Positions 1 to 13,061 are shown, numbered from the stretch's first letter. The stretch is 64,000 bases of DNA from Actinomucor elegans (GCA_026027325.1 JAMSLZ010000005.1:310001-374000), one strand, 5' to 3'. Translations and numbers: made by a program. The notes: generated from the sequence alone by a model not told the origin.

Positions 1-1946
1 CCCAATCTAGCGGTATTAAGTCCTATGTGGCTGCGTGCTCTTCAAGACTATGCTCGTATTCGTCTAGAATCTGACATTGTTGCGCTGTCAAGCCGTACTA
101 CTGAGCGTATTCAAGCGTCATCGAACAGTGGTATTGATTCCATGTATTCTGCTGCTACTAAAGATGTGGTTTTACCTTATTATCGACGATCTTGGTTGAA
201 AATTATGGAAGCCGTTGCTACATTGATTGAAACACAAGCACCTTCAATGATAGAAGCCATCAGTAACAATCCCGATTCTGAACAGTCTGAAGATCACCCA
301 TCAAACTTGTTCTACATCCTATTTGGCCTTTGTATTGAGAGCCTTTCTCGCATATCTAGTTCTAGCAGTGCCAAATATGACAATTCAACAATTCCGATCT
401 GTCTTCGCGCACTTCGTACATTTATTCACCCGTCTTTAGCTGGAAAGCAGTTTGTACCAAAGTCTGTGTTTCTGGAACTCATGAATGTATTCGATCGGTT
501 GATCCAAACCGAAGGTTATCGCATTCAACTAATCATTATTGAAATCATTCAACGCCTGATTCAAACCTATGGGTCAACCTATCTATGTAATGATCTGGAA
601 GGTGAAACTGACTATCATATTATGGATGTGACGCTTGATCCAGATGCCTTCCCTGCTACAGCAAAGCTATATTATCTGTTGCGATTACTGATTAATGTGT
701 TCTTGCAGAATGTACCCAAACTGTCAAACAAGCCAGCTTCTTCACGCCGTTCTACTCAAAATACAAACGAAAACCTCGCACTGTTGTTGGGCCCTTCTTT
801 AGATACACTCGCTCTACTTGTGGGCATCACGCCCAAAAGCTACAAAGTTGATCTTCTTGCTATCTGTTTCTTTATCTTCTCTGAAATCCTGACAGAAAAG
901 AACTTTGAATTGAGCTTGGCACCTCGAGTCCTGGTCTCACTCAAGACTGTATTCCACAACTTTGAAGCAAACCTGTCCGAAGATGATATTAATTCTTTAG
1001 CGAGAGTCACTTGTGCTATTACCCATACACTTCTCGATGGATTTTTCCAGTAAGCCTTTATAAAGTATAAGAGAGAAAGGGCGCATACTAAAATATTATT
1101 TAATTAGGGAACAATTGACAGTAGCTTCACAAAAGAATAGACTACTTGCTGTTGTATTAATAATGACAGGTTGTCCACAAGCGACATTGAGAGATGGTGA
1201 AGGTAGAAGTGTATTCGTAGAAATCCTCAAACAATCCTTAACTTCAGATGATATCGAGGTAAGCCTACCATCTTTTATGGATGCAAAATGTGATTAACAA
1301 TTGTGTCATTCTAATTTGATATAGCTTTCTACTACAGGACATCAATGCCTTCGAAACTTTATCAGCCTTCCAGAGAAAAAGAGCAGTGTGCCTTCACTAG
1401 CTAACTTGGGACAAGCTATAGTGAATGCAACCTTACCTTTTATCATTACGCGTATACTCAACGTCAAGACCAATAAGGATAATACCAGTGATGCTGCTTT
1501 AGCATCTCTCAACGAAGATACTAAATCTTTGCTTGCCCTTTTAAGCGGTGTACAAGAGGAACAAAGTATGTTTTAATACTAGGAAACCTATTCTCGATAC
1601 TTATATGTTTTGTATAGAGCCTTCAGTTCTCAGCGTAATTTTACCCACACTGACTTGTTTGTTGGATGATCCACCATATAACGGCCATGAAACCAAAGTG
1701 CATGAGGCTACACTTGTCCACTTACTGGCTATTGCCACTGGTACTCCAGCAATTTTCCGAGACACTGTATCTAAACTTCCTGATCATGTTCGAACAAAAC
1801 TAGAGGCTGCGATGCGTTATAGTATTTTGGCAAGCCAAGAGCAACAGCAAAAGCAACGGCAAAAGGAGCAACAGCTTCGAGCTGCTTATGAAGACAGCAA
1901 ACAACCTACCATTGCTCTCAAAATGGACTTCAGTAATTTTGGATAA
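1..1946 (+). CDS. LAA1: HEATR5/Laa1-like HEAT-repeat protein, 3' part (5' end outside window)
   Basis: C-terminal part of a large HEAT-repeat protein of the HEATR5/Laa1 family. In yeast and animals these proteins work with the AP-1 clathrin adaptor at the trans-Golgi/endosome. The reading frame is already open at base 1. I place exons at 1-1049, 1108-1258, 1325-1565 and 1618-1946; every junction keeps frame and the last exon ends in TAA. The visible protein is almost entirely helical and leucine-rich, with blocks such as CLRALRTFIHPSLAG and ELMNVFDRLIQTEGYRIQL that fit HEATR5 proteins from memory. The tail has a Gln/Lys-rich coiled stretch (EQQQKQRQKEQQ). No catalytic motif is expected. Family assignment is by recalled pattern, not alignment; another large HEAT protein is the main alternative. 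Confidence 0.72.
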
Positions 1947-3494
1947 TCATTTTATTTTTATTTTGCTATTTATTTGCCCCTTAACATACACACACAACTA
2001 ATAATTATATCACTTACAAATAATAATATGCTATGTATACAATCTCTATGAGTCCTTTTTATTCCATTTCTTTTTGTCTTTTAGATATAAACTGTATTGA
2101 TGAATACGAGCGAGGAAAAAAAGACATAAAAAAGCCTTTCATCAAAGTTGACTCCTGCAATTAAGAAAAATAGCACATGTTTTTTATAGCATTAAATCCA
2201 CTTTCCAATGATATATATAATTGATTAAGACGTATTTTACATATCAACAGTTTATTGTGATGAAAATTGAGATGAGGATTTGTTTTCAGTATTCTGAGCG
2301 AGTCTTACTAGAAATTATGTTCAGTCATTGATAACCAATGAATACCAAAACATTATAGGATAGAGATAGCTATTGTATCATTCTTGACGGTATTAAAGAC
2401 ATATCAAAGGCAAGTTAAATAAAAGCTAATATAAGCCAAATCAGCAAGCTTTAATTTTGGATAGAAGTGGGTAGTGATTTGATAAAGGATCATTCTATCT
2501 AGAATGCCACTAAATCGAGTACAGCAAATCTTATCTACAATATCCGGTTTATTAGTTTGTGTGCCTATGAACCATGGCGTACATCATACTATGCAGATCT
2601 ATGTATAATAAACCAAGTAGACTTATGTGCTGCGCCTATAAAAATGCAAGAGTAGCTCAAAGGAAACAAGCGATCCACTAAGGCTCCATAGTGCTGCATG
2701 CTGTGATTCAAGAATGCCTGCTGATGCACGGTGCCTGAAAAGGCATAAGATTGTCTTGTCATTCCAGATACTGCCAATAATGCTAATGCTCACTGTCTTT
2801 TATTGATATTGCACAACGTTGTAGACTAGATTGGCTATTTCTGTCAGATTAGGGGATGATCTCCATATAAGCTGCAAAGGCGGGAACAAGTTAATATATG
2901 CAGGCCAATATGATTCACTCAATAGTGAACTGTCTCTAGAGCAGATATGTGGCCTTGATGTAATTTTAACTGGTAGATGGTTAACTGTTTCAAGATCTTT
3001 GGATACACTGTTTTTCCATGAACACCAAATACTATAACATAAGAGCTGAAACGCTACTCAAGTGACCTAATTTATATATGAGAGACTGGTGGCCCTAAGT
3101 TGATTTAGACTTTGGCGACACAATCTCGGTCTTAACTGCAGATTGAAAAGGGCTGAGCCATAAAATGAACTTCTGATAGCTTCTTTATTGGCTAACAGAT
3201 GACGGTCCAAATCTACATGATGGTTCCACAAAATGAATATCTTGAAAACAAGTGTAAAAAAATGATGTATTTTTTGAAAGTTCCCTGAACTTGTTTCTTA
3301 GAATGAATTTGGGCAAAATAATATAGCCCTTGTGCAAAAATTTGCTTGTGCAGCAATTGTTTCTTTCTGCTGTTGATAATAAGCAGAACAAAAGCACTGT
3401 TACGCCATCCCAAATAAAGAAAACCTGATATATTTAAACGAGAAAAATGCCTGGTGCACCCTCTTTTTCTTTCTCTTTCATAACTTTATATTAA
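1947..3494. other. Gene-free interval
   Basis: AT-rich DNA between two plus-strand genes. It holds the 3' region of the Laa1-like gene and, near its right end, the promoter of the next gene (pyrimidine-rich CTTTTTCTTTCTCTTTC just before the start codon). Short open stretches around 2590-3040 on both strands lack an ATG context, splice partners or recognisable domains, so I do not call genes there. Confidence 0.6.
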
Positions 3495-5276
3495 ATGGCA
3501 GAAAGAATAAGCTTGTCAAGTTCATGGCAAAATAGTTTTGAAAAGATGAGTCTTCAGGATAGTGAGCCAATAACACTATCTCGAGAAGCTGTAATATATA
3601 CATATACCTTTCTCTGTTTAAGATAGTAACCTCGTTCAATTATTTAGACCTCTGAAAATGACCATCACTTTCAGCATAGACTTAGTCAACAAGACAATAA
3701 AGGCACAAGAGATTCTTTTTACAGCAGCTTCGAGTCACCAATTACACTTCGCTATAGAGATTCAATAAGCTCGAACGCTTCTTCTCTCTCACGAAATTCA
3801 ACTGTTTCTTCTACAGATACTCGTTACTTTAGCGCCAAAGGAACTCCATCTGAATTGAATACCCCAACTGCAACACCGATAAGAGTACAATCATGGAGCT
3901 CGAATAATAATGACCATTTCTCAAATATGCCTGCGCCTATGACTATTTCGACGCGTTTTGATAGACCAAATAGTATATCGCCAGTTCAACAGCAGTTCTC
4001 TTCTCACCAGCCGCCTTATATACCCACAGTGGAACCATATCTTCCTCAACGATCAGCAGGATACTACTCTATTGTAGAGCCTAATGGATGTTTTGTACCC
4101 ACCCAACCTTTGTCCTTTATTCAAAAGACGGATGTAACCAAACATCATTATGTTATTCCCACCTTTGCGATGGTAAGTTGAAGTAAAGCATCTCCACTTC
4201 AAATCATTCATATCTTTTCTCTAAATTTAGGCAGGACAAATTCAAGCAGATGTTATGAAGTTGATATTCAATTATACAGACAGCCAACCTTTTGCAGTAA
4301 ATATAGTTTAAAACCTATTATTGTTTTATATTGTATCACTAACATCATCTACTAGCCTAAAGAAGAATATGAAAGAACTATACCATGGCACGTTGATCGA
4401 AACTCTTCATTGATCACGCTGTCCCAATACACAAGCTTAGGCAAAGATAACCCGGTCTCTCGCAATTATCTTTTAGGATTAGGTCAAAGATTAGGCATCA
4501 CCACTATCCTCGTTATTGTTTCTATTGAAGTCATGTGTGTACTCTACAATCATTTATATCAATTAAGTGCTAACATGTTATTACTATTTAGCGACACTGT
4601 CTACCCTTTACTAAACAGTCTAGTGAAAGCAATGGAACTAGCTACGGACGCCAGCGAGTTATCAGAACAAGACCAACCTTCCTGGTGGAAGAGAGTTGTA
4701 CTTGTAATCAATCAGCAACACGGAGTAAGCGACCAAATTGCTTATGCTCAACGTAAATCAGTTCTAATCGATCAAATGCCTCGAATTCAAGAAAGATATC
4801 AGCTGAGCCATCCTCTATCTACTCTTTTCATTAGTACTCAAGTATACGATCAAATCAAGAATACAGAACAAGGTGTTCAGTACAAAACCAGCTGTCAACG
4901 CATTTTATGGCAAATGATGGACAAACATATGCTCAGTGGTCGTTGGTGCAGTGAATTATTGACGCTTCAGAACAGAATGAATAGTGGCAAAAATAATAAC
5001 GGTACCCTGAATATCCTCAATGACGAAGAGGATGATAGCAGCTCAAGTAGTGATGATGTGCTTTTCAGGACCGTGATTGATATTAAAGATGGAAAGGTCA
5101 CCAAGCCTTCAAAGAAAAAGAAGAAGAAGCCGCAGCAGAATTCCTCCACCACCACCTCCACCACTACTGGTAAATCTCAACTTCAGCGAAGAAACACAAG
5201 ACGGCAGATACAGAAACTACATTGTCATGATGGTGATGATGGCACTGCTCTTCCTCTTCCTTTTAGACATAACTAA
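3495..5276 (+). CDS. Unrecognised protein, Ser/Thr/Pro-rich N-terminus and helical core
   Basis: I do not recognise this family. Exons at 3495-3590, 3648-4172, 4231-4296, 4356-4534 and 4592-5276 give about 516 residues. The first ATG opens MAERISLSSSWQNSFEK and is chosen because it splices in frame into the second exon. The 57-nt segment 4535-4591 is open in frame but has a TGCTAAC branch point and TATTTAG acceptor, so I treat it as an intron. Residues 1 to about 210 are low-complexity Ser/Thr/Pro/Gln, probably disordered. A conserved-looking helical core follows (YLLGLGQRLGITTILVIV, then PSWWKRVVLVINQQ), then an acidic Ser patch, a lysine run and a basic tail. The C-terminus is uncertain because a different frame after about 5175 encodes a strongly hydrophobic stretch (see findings). 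Confidence 0.6.
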
Positions 5277-6429
5277 CTACTATTTATTATCCCTTATTGT
5301 ATTCTTAACGTCCTCATTATATACTCTCATTGTTATAATTCCTATTTATCTCCCCCTGCTATTTTATATACCATTGTACTTTTCCTATCTATCTGAATTA
5401 TTATGTTAAATAAATTAATACTCTCTCTTTCTACATGTCAATCAATGTTGCCCAAGGCTGGTAATCTGGTACCGCTTGTCTGTTAAATAAGGGAATAAAG
5501 AAGTTCCATGCAGAACAACTTGAAATGAGGCACAGTTATTTTGTTTTCGTTTTAGTTGCACAAGGGATACACAAACTATTACTACAATCGACCTTTTGTT
5601 CAATAAAAGGCGTACTCAATATAGAAGCCTCCTGCATGTTCCTGTGGTTGATTGATTATATAAGATGGGCTCAGGCTTGATATGCAGAGTCCTTTTCAAT
5701 AGTTTCAGGGACCTAGATAGCCACGAAGCTTCATTCTTATCCTCAAAGATAAAACATTCGAGGGATAACAACGCCACAGCTGAGAAACCACTCTCAAGAA
5801 CGCGAGCACTTGGTCGTTACTTACAAATATATATATAAAGTTTAGCTACCATTGTTTTAGATATTTCAGAAAGAAACGCCATTTAGTAATACGTAGGCCG
5901 TACACATATCAACGAGCAACTGAACAATAGGTATATAATAAGGATATAGACTTGAGTTATTTTTGGAACAACAACTTTATCGTGTTTTCTCCTATAATAC
6001 CGCCTGCGTTAACATCTCTCTACTACATGTTAGAGCATGACTATCTACTGTAACATGAAGTGTATCTTTTACCTCTATACCTTTTCACGGCATACATGGC
6101 ACAAGGATAGGTTACCAGATAATTTGAAACTCCAGCAGTAGTGTTACTCATAAGTATGAATTGAAGGTACATCTGATGTAATCAAGTGAACTGGTTAACA
6201 TAAAAAAAAGGGATTTGCATTTTACTATGAAATTTCCCTCATCTTTAATAAGAAGGTTAAATAGAACCCTATCCCTCTTAGCTTTAGTTCAATACATTTT
6301 CCTGAGTTTCATAAGGCCGGCAACTAGGATCGTAGCATCACCAAGATTGCATTTTCTTGATTTGCTCAGCCAAATAGACCTATATCCGTTTAGAACGGAT
6401 AGAAAACATTGTAGTTTTAGATAAAGTCA
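5277..6429. other. Gene-free interval
   Basis: AT-rich DNA downstream of the unrecognised gene. No convincing open frame, RNA gene or mobile element end was seen. It leads into a copy of the dispersed repeat family. Confidence 0.55.
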
Positions 6430-7330
6430 AAAGTTTACCAGGTGCAGCTGTTCGCTTTGAACATGTGTTACGAATCAAGTACGACTTTAGACCGAGATAG
6501 GTTGAGAGATCTATCAATGATTAGGCATTGTTAAATAATATACATCCAATTTATAGTTAATGGCAATATATTCGGCGTACTTTAGCTAAAATATATAGTC
6601 TAGAAGATGAAGTGGCACATAATGAATACTTAGTGCTAAACAAATGCGATTTTGGGCCGCGATTGGTCATGAAATTAAAAGATCTATGAAATACATGTAA
6701 TTTCATGTTAATTTTTAATGTACATTGTAATCATTGCACTTTGGTTAAATAAATGTTTAGCAAACCCAGTAGTTTATTTTGCATATATGATATTAATTAA
6801 ATGTGGCAGTAGACTGAAATATCAAAACGATGAAAATGAGAGATTTCTAATAGCAATACTTCAAGTGCTACTTGTTAAAGTTCGTCAATCTTGCAATGTT
6901 TTCTTTAACTCCATAAATTATATTGTCAAGACATACTTTATTATAATAATAGGTTATACACTTTAAATGGTATGTAAGTAAAATTTCTAAAGTATTGCAT
7001 CGACTACGAAATACTCGAGTTGAAATGACATTTATAAAAACATTAAAAATCGATGTTACTTAAAAAAAAAACGGATGAATTAAAGATCTTATCAACTAAA
7101 CCTTGTACGCTTGATGCATATTTTATTTTTATATACATTTCATTACTAAAATACTGTTTGTATTTCTAATCATCTCTTCTATTCAAAGGCGTGATTAAAG
7201 TTTAAAGTAAAAAGAGTTTGGATTTTCATGCGCTGAAAGAGGTCACACACATTATGTTCAAACCTCACCTTACGAAAATGAAATTCAGTTCCAGAACATG
7301 AGACTAACAGTGCATCGGATTGATACCCCC
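6430..7330. repeat. Dispersed AT-rich repeat family, copy 1
   Basis: The stretch carries three degenerate units at about 165-170 bp spacing, with cores near 6485 (TAGACCGAGATAGGTTGAGA), 6650 (GGGCCGCGATTGGTCATG) and 6815. The same order recurs near 30650, 34735 and, inverted, 36801. Similarity continues downstream: CTTCTATTCAAAGGCGTGAT here matches CTTCTATTTAAAGATGTGAT near 35640. It has no intact coding frame. This was recognised by eye only, so boundaries are approximate. Confidence 0.55.
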
Positions 7331-7619
7331 ACGTTCAATTTAAACAACTGAATCTGTCTACTATCTAGATATATATTTATAGTTAACTAAAGAAAAACTA
7401 TCTCTTTCACTTGCCATATTATCAGATTGCTATGAGTCACACCAGCTGGCATGGCGTCAAACTGCCCTTATAATAATGAAAGTAAAATCAGTTATATATT
7501 TTACATAAAACTATTGTTATTTAAGAAGAATTTATTAAGACATAGGCTGTACAGTACATAACATGGTAGGGAATTACAATAAAATTAAAGTACAATTACG
7601 TGAAATAACATAGATTGAA

Positions 7620-8021
7620 TTACATGCCATTATTACTATTACTATTATCAACATCACGGTTTAAAGGTAAGGATGAAGAAGGAAACATGAGCGGTTGATC
7701 ATAACCTTCGGGTAGGCGAAAGATATTCAAAGAAAAATCAGTGTTCGAACGTTCTTCATTGATGAAATCAAATTCAGGTCCATTACTTGACATGGCTGTA
7801 CTGTAATAGGGTAGTGTCCAATCAGACAAACTATTGCTACCTCCAGCAATAGGCATTTCCAAGTTGGTCAGCTGCTGCATTTGAAACTGTTGCTGTTGTT
7901 GCTGTTGTTGCTGTTGTTGCTGTTGTTGCTGTTGTTGCTGTTGTTGCTGTTGTTGCTGTTGTTGCTCCTGTTCCTGTTGCTGTTGCTGTTGCTGTTGATG
8001 TTGCTGTTGCTGTTGAAGTTG

Positions 8022-8052
<31 letters not shown>

Positions 8053-10436
8053 TGTAATTGCTCTCTTTGCTGCTGCTGTTTCTGTGGCTGTAATTGCTGT
8101 TGAGGGTTCTGTATTGGCAGTTCTGGGTGAAATTGCTGTTGATTTGAAGTCAAGTGTGATACGTTTAAACTAATTTTCTCCTGTTGCCTTCTCAAAGCGT
8201 TGGTATGGATGGCATACAAATCACGTATCATAAAATATAATTTGTCAGCCATTGCCCATAAATTTCTGGCAGACTAAAGACGCATTTAATAATTAATCAA
8301 GGTATAGTTTTTTCATCCAGACACCTACCAATAAGAGTTGAAAGTAGACACCAAGAGCTTGTTTAGCCTTTTGAGCCTCTTCTTGGTGCGGAGAGAATGA
8401 TGAACTCACAACAACAGTAGCTACAGTGTATGCAAGGTAAGTGATAAAAGGCGGCATCAATTCCTTGTGTTTTCCAATTTCCTTGATCAGAATGGTAACG
8501 TTATCAACTGCAGCCATACACTTATCGACACTCTTTTGAACGAATTGCTTGATTTCAGGCTGTACAATGTCAGAATCTAACGTATCAGCTACTACTAAAG
8601 AAGGTCTATGCAGTAAAATTCTTAGTGTATTATGAAGTACATGTAACTAGAACATTAAGTATGGAATGAGTAAAGCGCATAAACTAGAGTCGCACATGCA
8701 TATCTACCAGAATAAACTGCCTACTGCTTGATTGTTGTTCTTTTTCTTTGTATAATTCAAAATTGGCTGGAGTATTCTTTAAATGCATAGGTAATTGATC
8801 ATACCAATCTTCAATAGCTTTATCCAGTATCGCAAACTCGGAATCTGGATGACATGGAGGTAGAATATTCTGTGTTTCCTTTCCTTTCATATTGACATAT
8901 GTTGTAACTCTACCTAATAAGCTTGTTAAACGAGTCAAGTAAGCAAAGCAATTCAAATAGGGCTTTTTTCTCAGACTTGGTGATGTTGGATCGGTTGCTG
9001 GATTTAGATTCAAATTATGAGAGCCCAATAATTGACTTTCTTTAAGCCCATTGACGTTCAATAATATATAGCGACTGTTGTCAAGAGTTTCTGTGTAAAA
9101 ATGTTCACGATTATAATCATCAATCTTGGCGGGCAAGAATGTAGTGCAGAATTTATCTTGCAAGGTGGATGGTCGACCTGTAGCAGCACTTGAAAATCTA
9201 TAGATACACAAACATGAAAACAAAGAACATGGGTCATATGTAATAAATCTACTTACTTGTCTATAGTATAAATAGTCCAGAATAAACGACGACGAGCTTC
9301 TTGAGCCATGATTTTCTCCAATGTTTCATTGTCGTTGCCTTCATCATCACCCTCTACATCCTCATGGAGCCCTAACTCCATTGCCATACGTATCGCCATA
9401 CCACCATACATCCAGCTCCTTTTTTTTAATACAAGGAATGTTAGTGCAAGCAGGCTGTCAACGGACTGCAACGAACCTTGGACCTCGTCCACAACCATAT
9501 TCATGAAGTGTAAGTAATGTGAGGGCTTGGAGATTAGTAATAGATGGTTCATCAACAGCTTTAATTATCATCGTTCTTGCCTTTTCAGCGTATTTCTCTC
9601 CAGCATGCCAGGCCGGATTTTCTTTGATATCAGGTCGATCAGAGAATCTAGTGTAATGGATGAATATCATGCCGTATATATGACCGTGAGTTGTTTACCT
9701 TGCGCAGACAGCAAGTAGCGAAAGTAGCATAAAGTCAGAGCATTTTCTTTCTCGTATGTCCCTCCGCAAGGTAACTTCTTCAAATATAGGTATAACCGAG
9801 AACAAGTATGTGAAATATAGATCAACCATATGTTCAATGACACTCATACAAGGCAACGCATCATTGCGGTTTTCTGGATACTGATGAAGACTCATTAAGT
9901 GAGCTGGCGGTGAAGGAAAGTTGGAGGAAATGCTGGAAAAGGAAGTAGGTGATGTAGCGTCGTGATTATTATTGTTATCTTCACCGCTTGAGCGTTTACT
10001 GCCAGTGGCGTTGTATTTGGCGGTTTTATTACTGTGTGTATGATTGTAGCGATTGCTAGTATTATTACTGGGTATGGGGTCCTCTGTAGATGTATTCAAG
10101 GTAGATGATCGAGATACGGACGATTTATCGTTGTCTTCTTGTCCATCTTCTCGATAATCATTCTCTGCGTCATCATCATGTTCATTCGTAAGCGTTGTTG
10201 CAGTAGTAGTAGAACTATCTCTGGTATTATTCTTTGAAGCAGCAGGAGATAATAATATCTTCTCCATTTTAGCCAGTCTTTGTTCAAGCATTTCAATATA
10301 GCCTTGGCGCGGACCCCGTTTTTTACTGGTTGAGCTATAAGTACAAGTGCTATTTATCCTATTACAGTTTCCACACGTTGGTTTACCACCATCGCATTTT
10401 ATCTATTTGGCAGTAAGAATGCGAGTTGGTCTTTGT

Positions 10437-10472
<36 letters not shown>

Positions 10473-10571
10473 CGGATGAGTTCGTATTACCTTTTTCCTT
10501 CTACACAGTTCGCAAGCTTGCGTTAAACGCTTTCTTTTGTTACCTTCTGTTTCTCGAGTATTGGAAGACAT
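7620..10571 (-). CDS. Zn2Cys6 fungal transcription factor with long polyglutamine tail
   Basis: Binuclear zinc cluster regulator with a fungal-specific middle homology domain, expected to act in the nucleus. Exons, read on the minus strand, are 10571-10491, 10402-9699, 9647-9477, 9418-9257, 9197-8708, 8646-8329 and 8273-7620, giving about 859 residues. Cysteines 20, 23, 30, 37, 40 and 47 fit the Zn2Cys6 spacing, followed by KKRGPRQGYIEMLEQRL, a linker and coiled coil like those of Rgt1-type regulators. A Ser/Asn-rich linker leads to the fungal_trans domain (YLFSVIPIFEE, then ARRRLFWTIYTIDK, GRPSTL, and near its end LRILLHRPSLV). The C-terminal exon encodes one of the longest tracts in the window, interrupted polyglutamine of roughly 70 residues. 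Target genes cannot be inferred. Intron 1 carries a 28-nt homopolymer. Confidence 0.88.
7887..8055 (-). repeat. CAA/CAG trinucleotide repeat encoding polyglutamine
   Basis: On the coding (minus) strand this is a run of mixed CAA and CAG codons with rare interruptions (Glu, His, Leu). Much of it is a regular alternation of the two codons, which would give an unstable length. Confidence 0.9.
10441..10468. repeat. T28 homopolymer inside an intron
   Basis: A 28-nt T run on the plus strand, lying inside intron 1 (10490-10403) of the zinc-cluster gene. The transcript therefore carries a poly(A)-like run in the intron. Confidence 0.9.
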
Positions 10572-11381
10572 GTTTGATGATACGGAATATATTACTTCTT
10601 TTATGAACCGGTACCAGCGCTTACGGATTCGATATGTATCACATAAAACGAAAGGAAATGAAATAGTACAAGTTTAACATTTGTTAAGGTTTCTAGATTC
10701 ACCAGAGAGCAGTCACCTAGATCCGGCGCCTTTACAAATGAGGATTGCCGAGATTCCCCCCTCCCTATCATTGATGTTTGACAGATGTTTTCAATACCTT
10801 GATGACGGACTCTCTAATAACAAGACGCTTGCCGATATTACGGCTCCGGAAAAATTAGAAAATTTCAAATGCCAGACAAGGCATAGTATAATAAATCTTA
10901 ACTATATGTCCTATATCTCAAAACAATAGCTTAAATACCAAATTTTTGTTTAGCAGTCATGCATTCATGCTTTATATTAAAGGGATACCAAAAAAAAAAC
11001 ATGAAAGCATACTTTAAAGGCAACAGGATATAGTTCACTTATAACCTTAGCCCTAAATTGTTATTTATACTGTCTAAATGATATAAATGTTAACATTAAG
11101 TGGGATTCTCGATTTTTATGGTTAGTGGTAATTTAATTGGGTTTACTGTACAAAGGTTTGCTCAGGAAATCAAATCATGTCAAATATCAATAGATCTCCA
11201 GAGCGATTCCAATTTAACATTGCATATAAAGAATACTACATGTTTGAAATGAAGTACTGCATCTACTAGAATCTCGTACATGGCAAATATATTCAAAGAA
11301 AAATTTGAGCAAATTGAGAAATTTCTAGACGAGTTTTTATTAACAATTTGGGTGGGGAGAAAGGCATTTATGTACATTCTA
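10572..11381. other. Intergenic: zinc-cluster gene promoter and F-box gene 3' flank
   Basis: About 0.8 kb between two minus-strand genes. It should contain the promoter of the zinc-cluster regulator (right next to 10572) and the downstream region of the F-box gene. An open stretch on the plus strand at 10681-10929 has no ATG at its start and no recognisable domain, so it is not called. Confidence 0.5.
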
Positions 11382-13061
11382 TTATATAAAAGATATTAAG
11401 CAATTATCAAGTAGCTTATCCTGATAATGGGACATCTTGTCATGTTCATCATGTTTGGAAGCAAGGTTTATAGCGTACTTTTTATCCAGCTTAGTAACAC
11501 CTTGGACCAATCCAGGGCCACATTGAAAATCATCCAACTGAATGGTCTTGATATTTTTCAGTGAAGAAATGAATTCAGACAAAGCAGCTTCGACATCATA
11601 CATTAATGCATCGTCTTGCCGTAACTGTCTACTGGTAATCGATTGAGGTGATTCTCTGATTCCCAAGCCTTTCCAATGTTTCATTGACAAATATTCCAAA
11701 TTTGAGCCACAGGGAATCAAACATTCACGCCAAACACGAGCTGTAAACGAACTCACGCGTCCTAATGTCAGCGACCTTAGGTTGCTTAACGATGTGAGCA
11801 TACGGTATTTCATAATAATAGGATGCTCTAAATCAAGCCAATCATTGATTACACGATCATGGTCTTCTGTGTCGAGTGAATTTACTGCTGTATCATAGTA
11901 AACTCGATACCGTCTTGAGTCCAAATATTCTTCAGCATCGTAAATATTATTGAGTGAAAGTGTCTGTATGGTCTTGGGCAGCTGTCGCGGATGCACAGAT
12001 GAATTGGATCCCAAGATGATATGGTAATGGCTCAAAGCACAAGGATACTCAAAGTGGATTTCCAATATTTCCAACTGTTTCAGTCGACTAAAGATAGCCA
12101 AAGAAAAGTTTTTCCTCTTCGCTATATGTGTGTTCTTACAGCGCAATACTGTGATATTCGGTAACCACGATGCAAGATAGACAATATCTACAATATTCAT
12201 ATGCGTAAGATTTAGTTCTTTTAGGTGTACAAGTGGTGATGTTTTGATTAAATCTAGTGCTGGACTACGAGTTACAGCTCTGTTGTTGTCTGTGATTGTT
12301 AACTTTTGGATATAGTGAAGTTGGTGGAATGTTCGGTTTGGTTTATGTAATAAACTTATTCTCTTGTTAAAGTCGGACCATTCACTGGTAAGACTTTTCC
12401 ACTATTGATAAACTAGTTAATACATGTAAAGAAAGAAAAGAATGCATCGAATAGCATACCAGAAAGGGTTGACTTGCTAGTGCGCGCCAGCGGCGACAAA
12501 CGCTTAATAATGTACAAAAGTTTTCTAGATCACTACAGAGTTCAAAAATTGCAAGTAGGCAATCATTCGAGAGTGCAGCTACTGGCGTATCGTTGGTATA
12601 AAATAAATCCCCAAAGGTATCTTGATTCGACTGTTTGGTTAAAGCGTATACAGATTTTGAACAAGTGGTAGGTCGTGTGCTGGTTGATTTGTCTTTAAAT
12701 ACTGTAAATGCTTGCTTTTTCTGAGCTATTGTCTTGATAGGTTTGGTATTTCGATGAATCGTTAATGCAGATCCTTTTCGCACTGGTCGATCGATCGTTT
12801 GATTGTCAGCATTTTCTTTTTGCTATTATATAGACATGTGTCAATAATACGAGAATGCACATTTTATCTTTCTTGACACCATACCAATACTGATTTCGTA
12901 TTTAAAGAAGAAAATCGCTTTCCTTGTAATGCATTGGATCGAAAAGGGTTACGAATGTTGTTCTTTGTACATTCTTTTGGAATTAAGGGATTCGAAAGCG
13001 TTTCAACAATATTATTTTCGTTGTGTGCTTTCGCTTGTAGGGGTGTTCTTGTCGTTGACAT
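11382..13061 (-). CDS. F-box and leucine-rich-repeat-like protein
   Basis: Likely substrate receptor of an SCF (Skp1-cullin-F-box) ubiquitin ligase. Exons on the minus strand are 13061-12885, 12822-12460 and 12401-11382, about 519 residues, all in phase 0. A basic Thr/Lys-rich N-terminus of about 130 residues is followed by an F-box (VAALSNDCLLAIFELCSDLE, then CRRWRALASQPF). The C-terminal 340 residues hold degenerate leucine-rich segments (LKELNLTHMN, LEILEIHF, LRSLTLGRVSS, LEYLSMKHWKG, IKTIQLDDFQ), typical of fungal FBXL-type proteins. The start is the first ATG of an open frame followed by a consensus donor. The substrate is unknown. The gene is close to the left end of the transposon (about 0.1 kb from its start codon), so its promoter may have been displaced or altered by the insertion. 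Confidence 0.8.

Noticed and set aside
10681..10929. Plus-strand frame upstream of the zinc-cluster gene
   Set aside because: No ATG at the start, no domain, and it lies in the expected promoter region.
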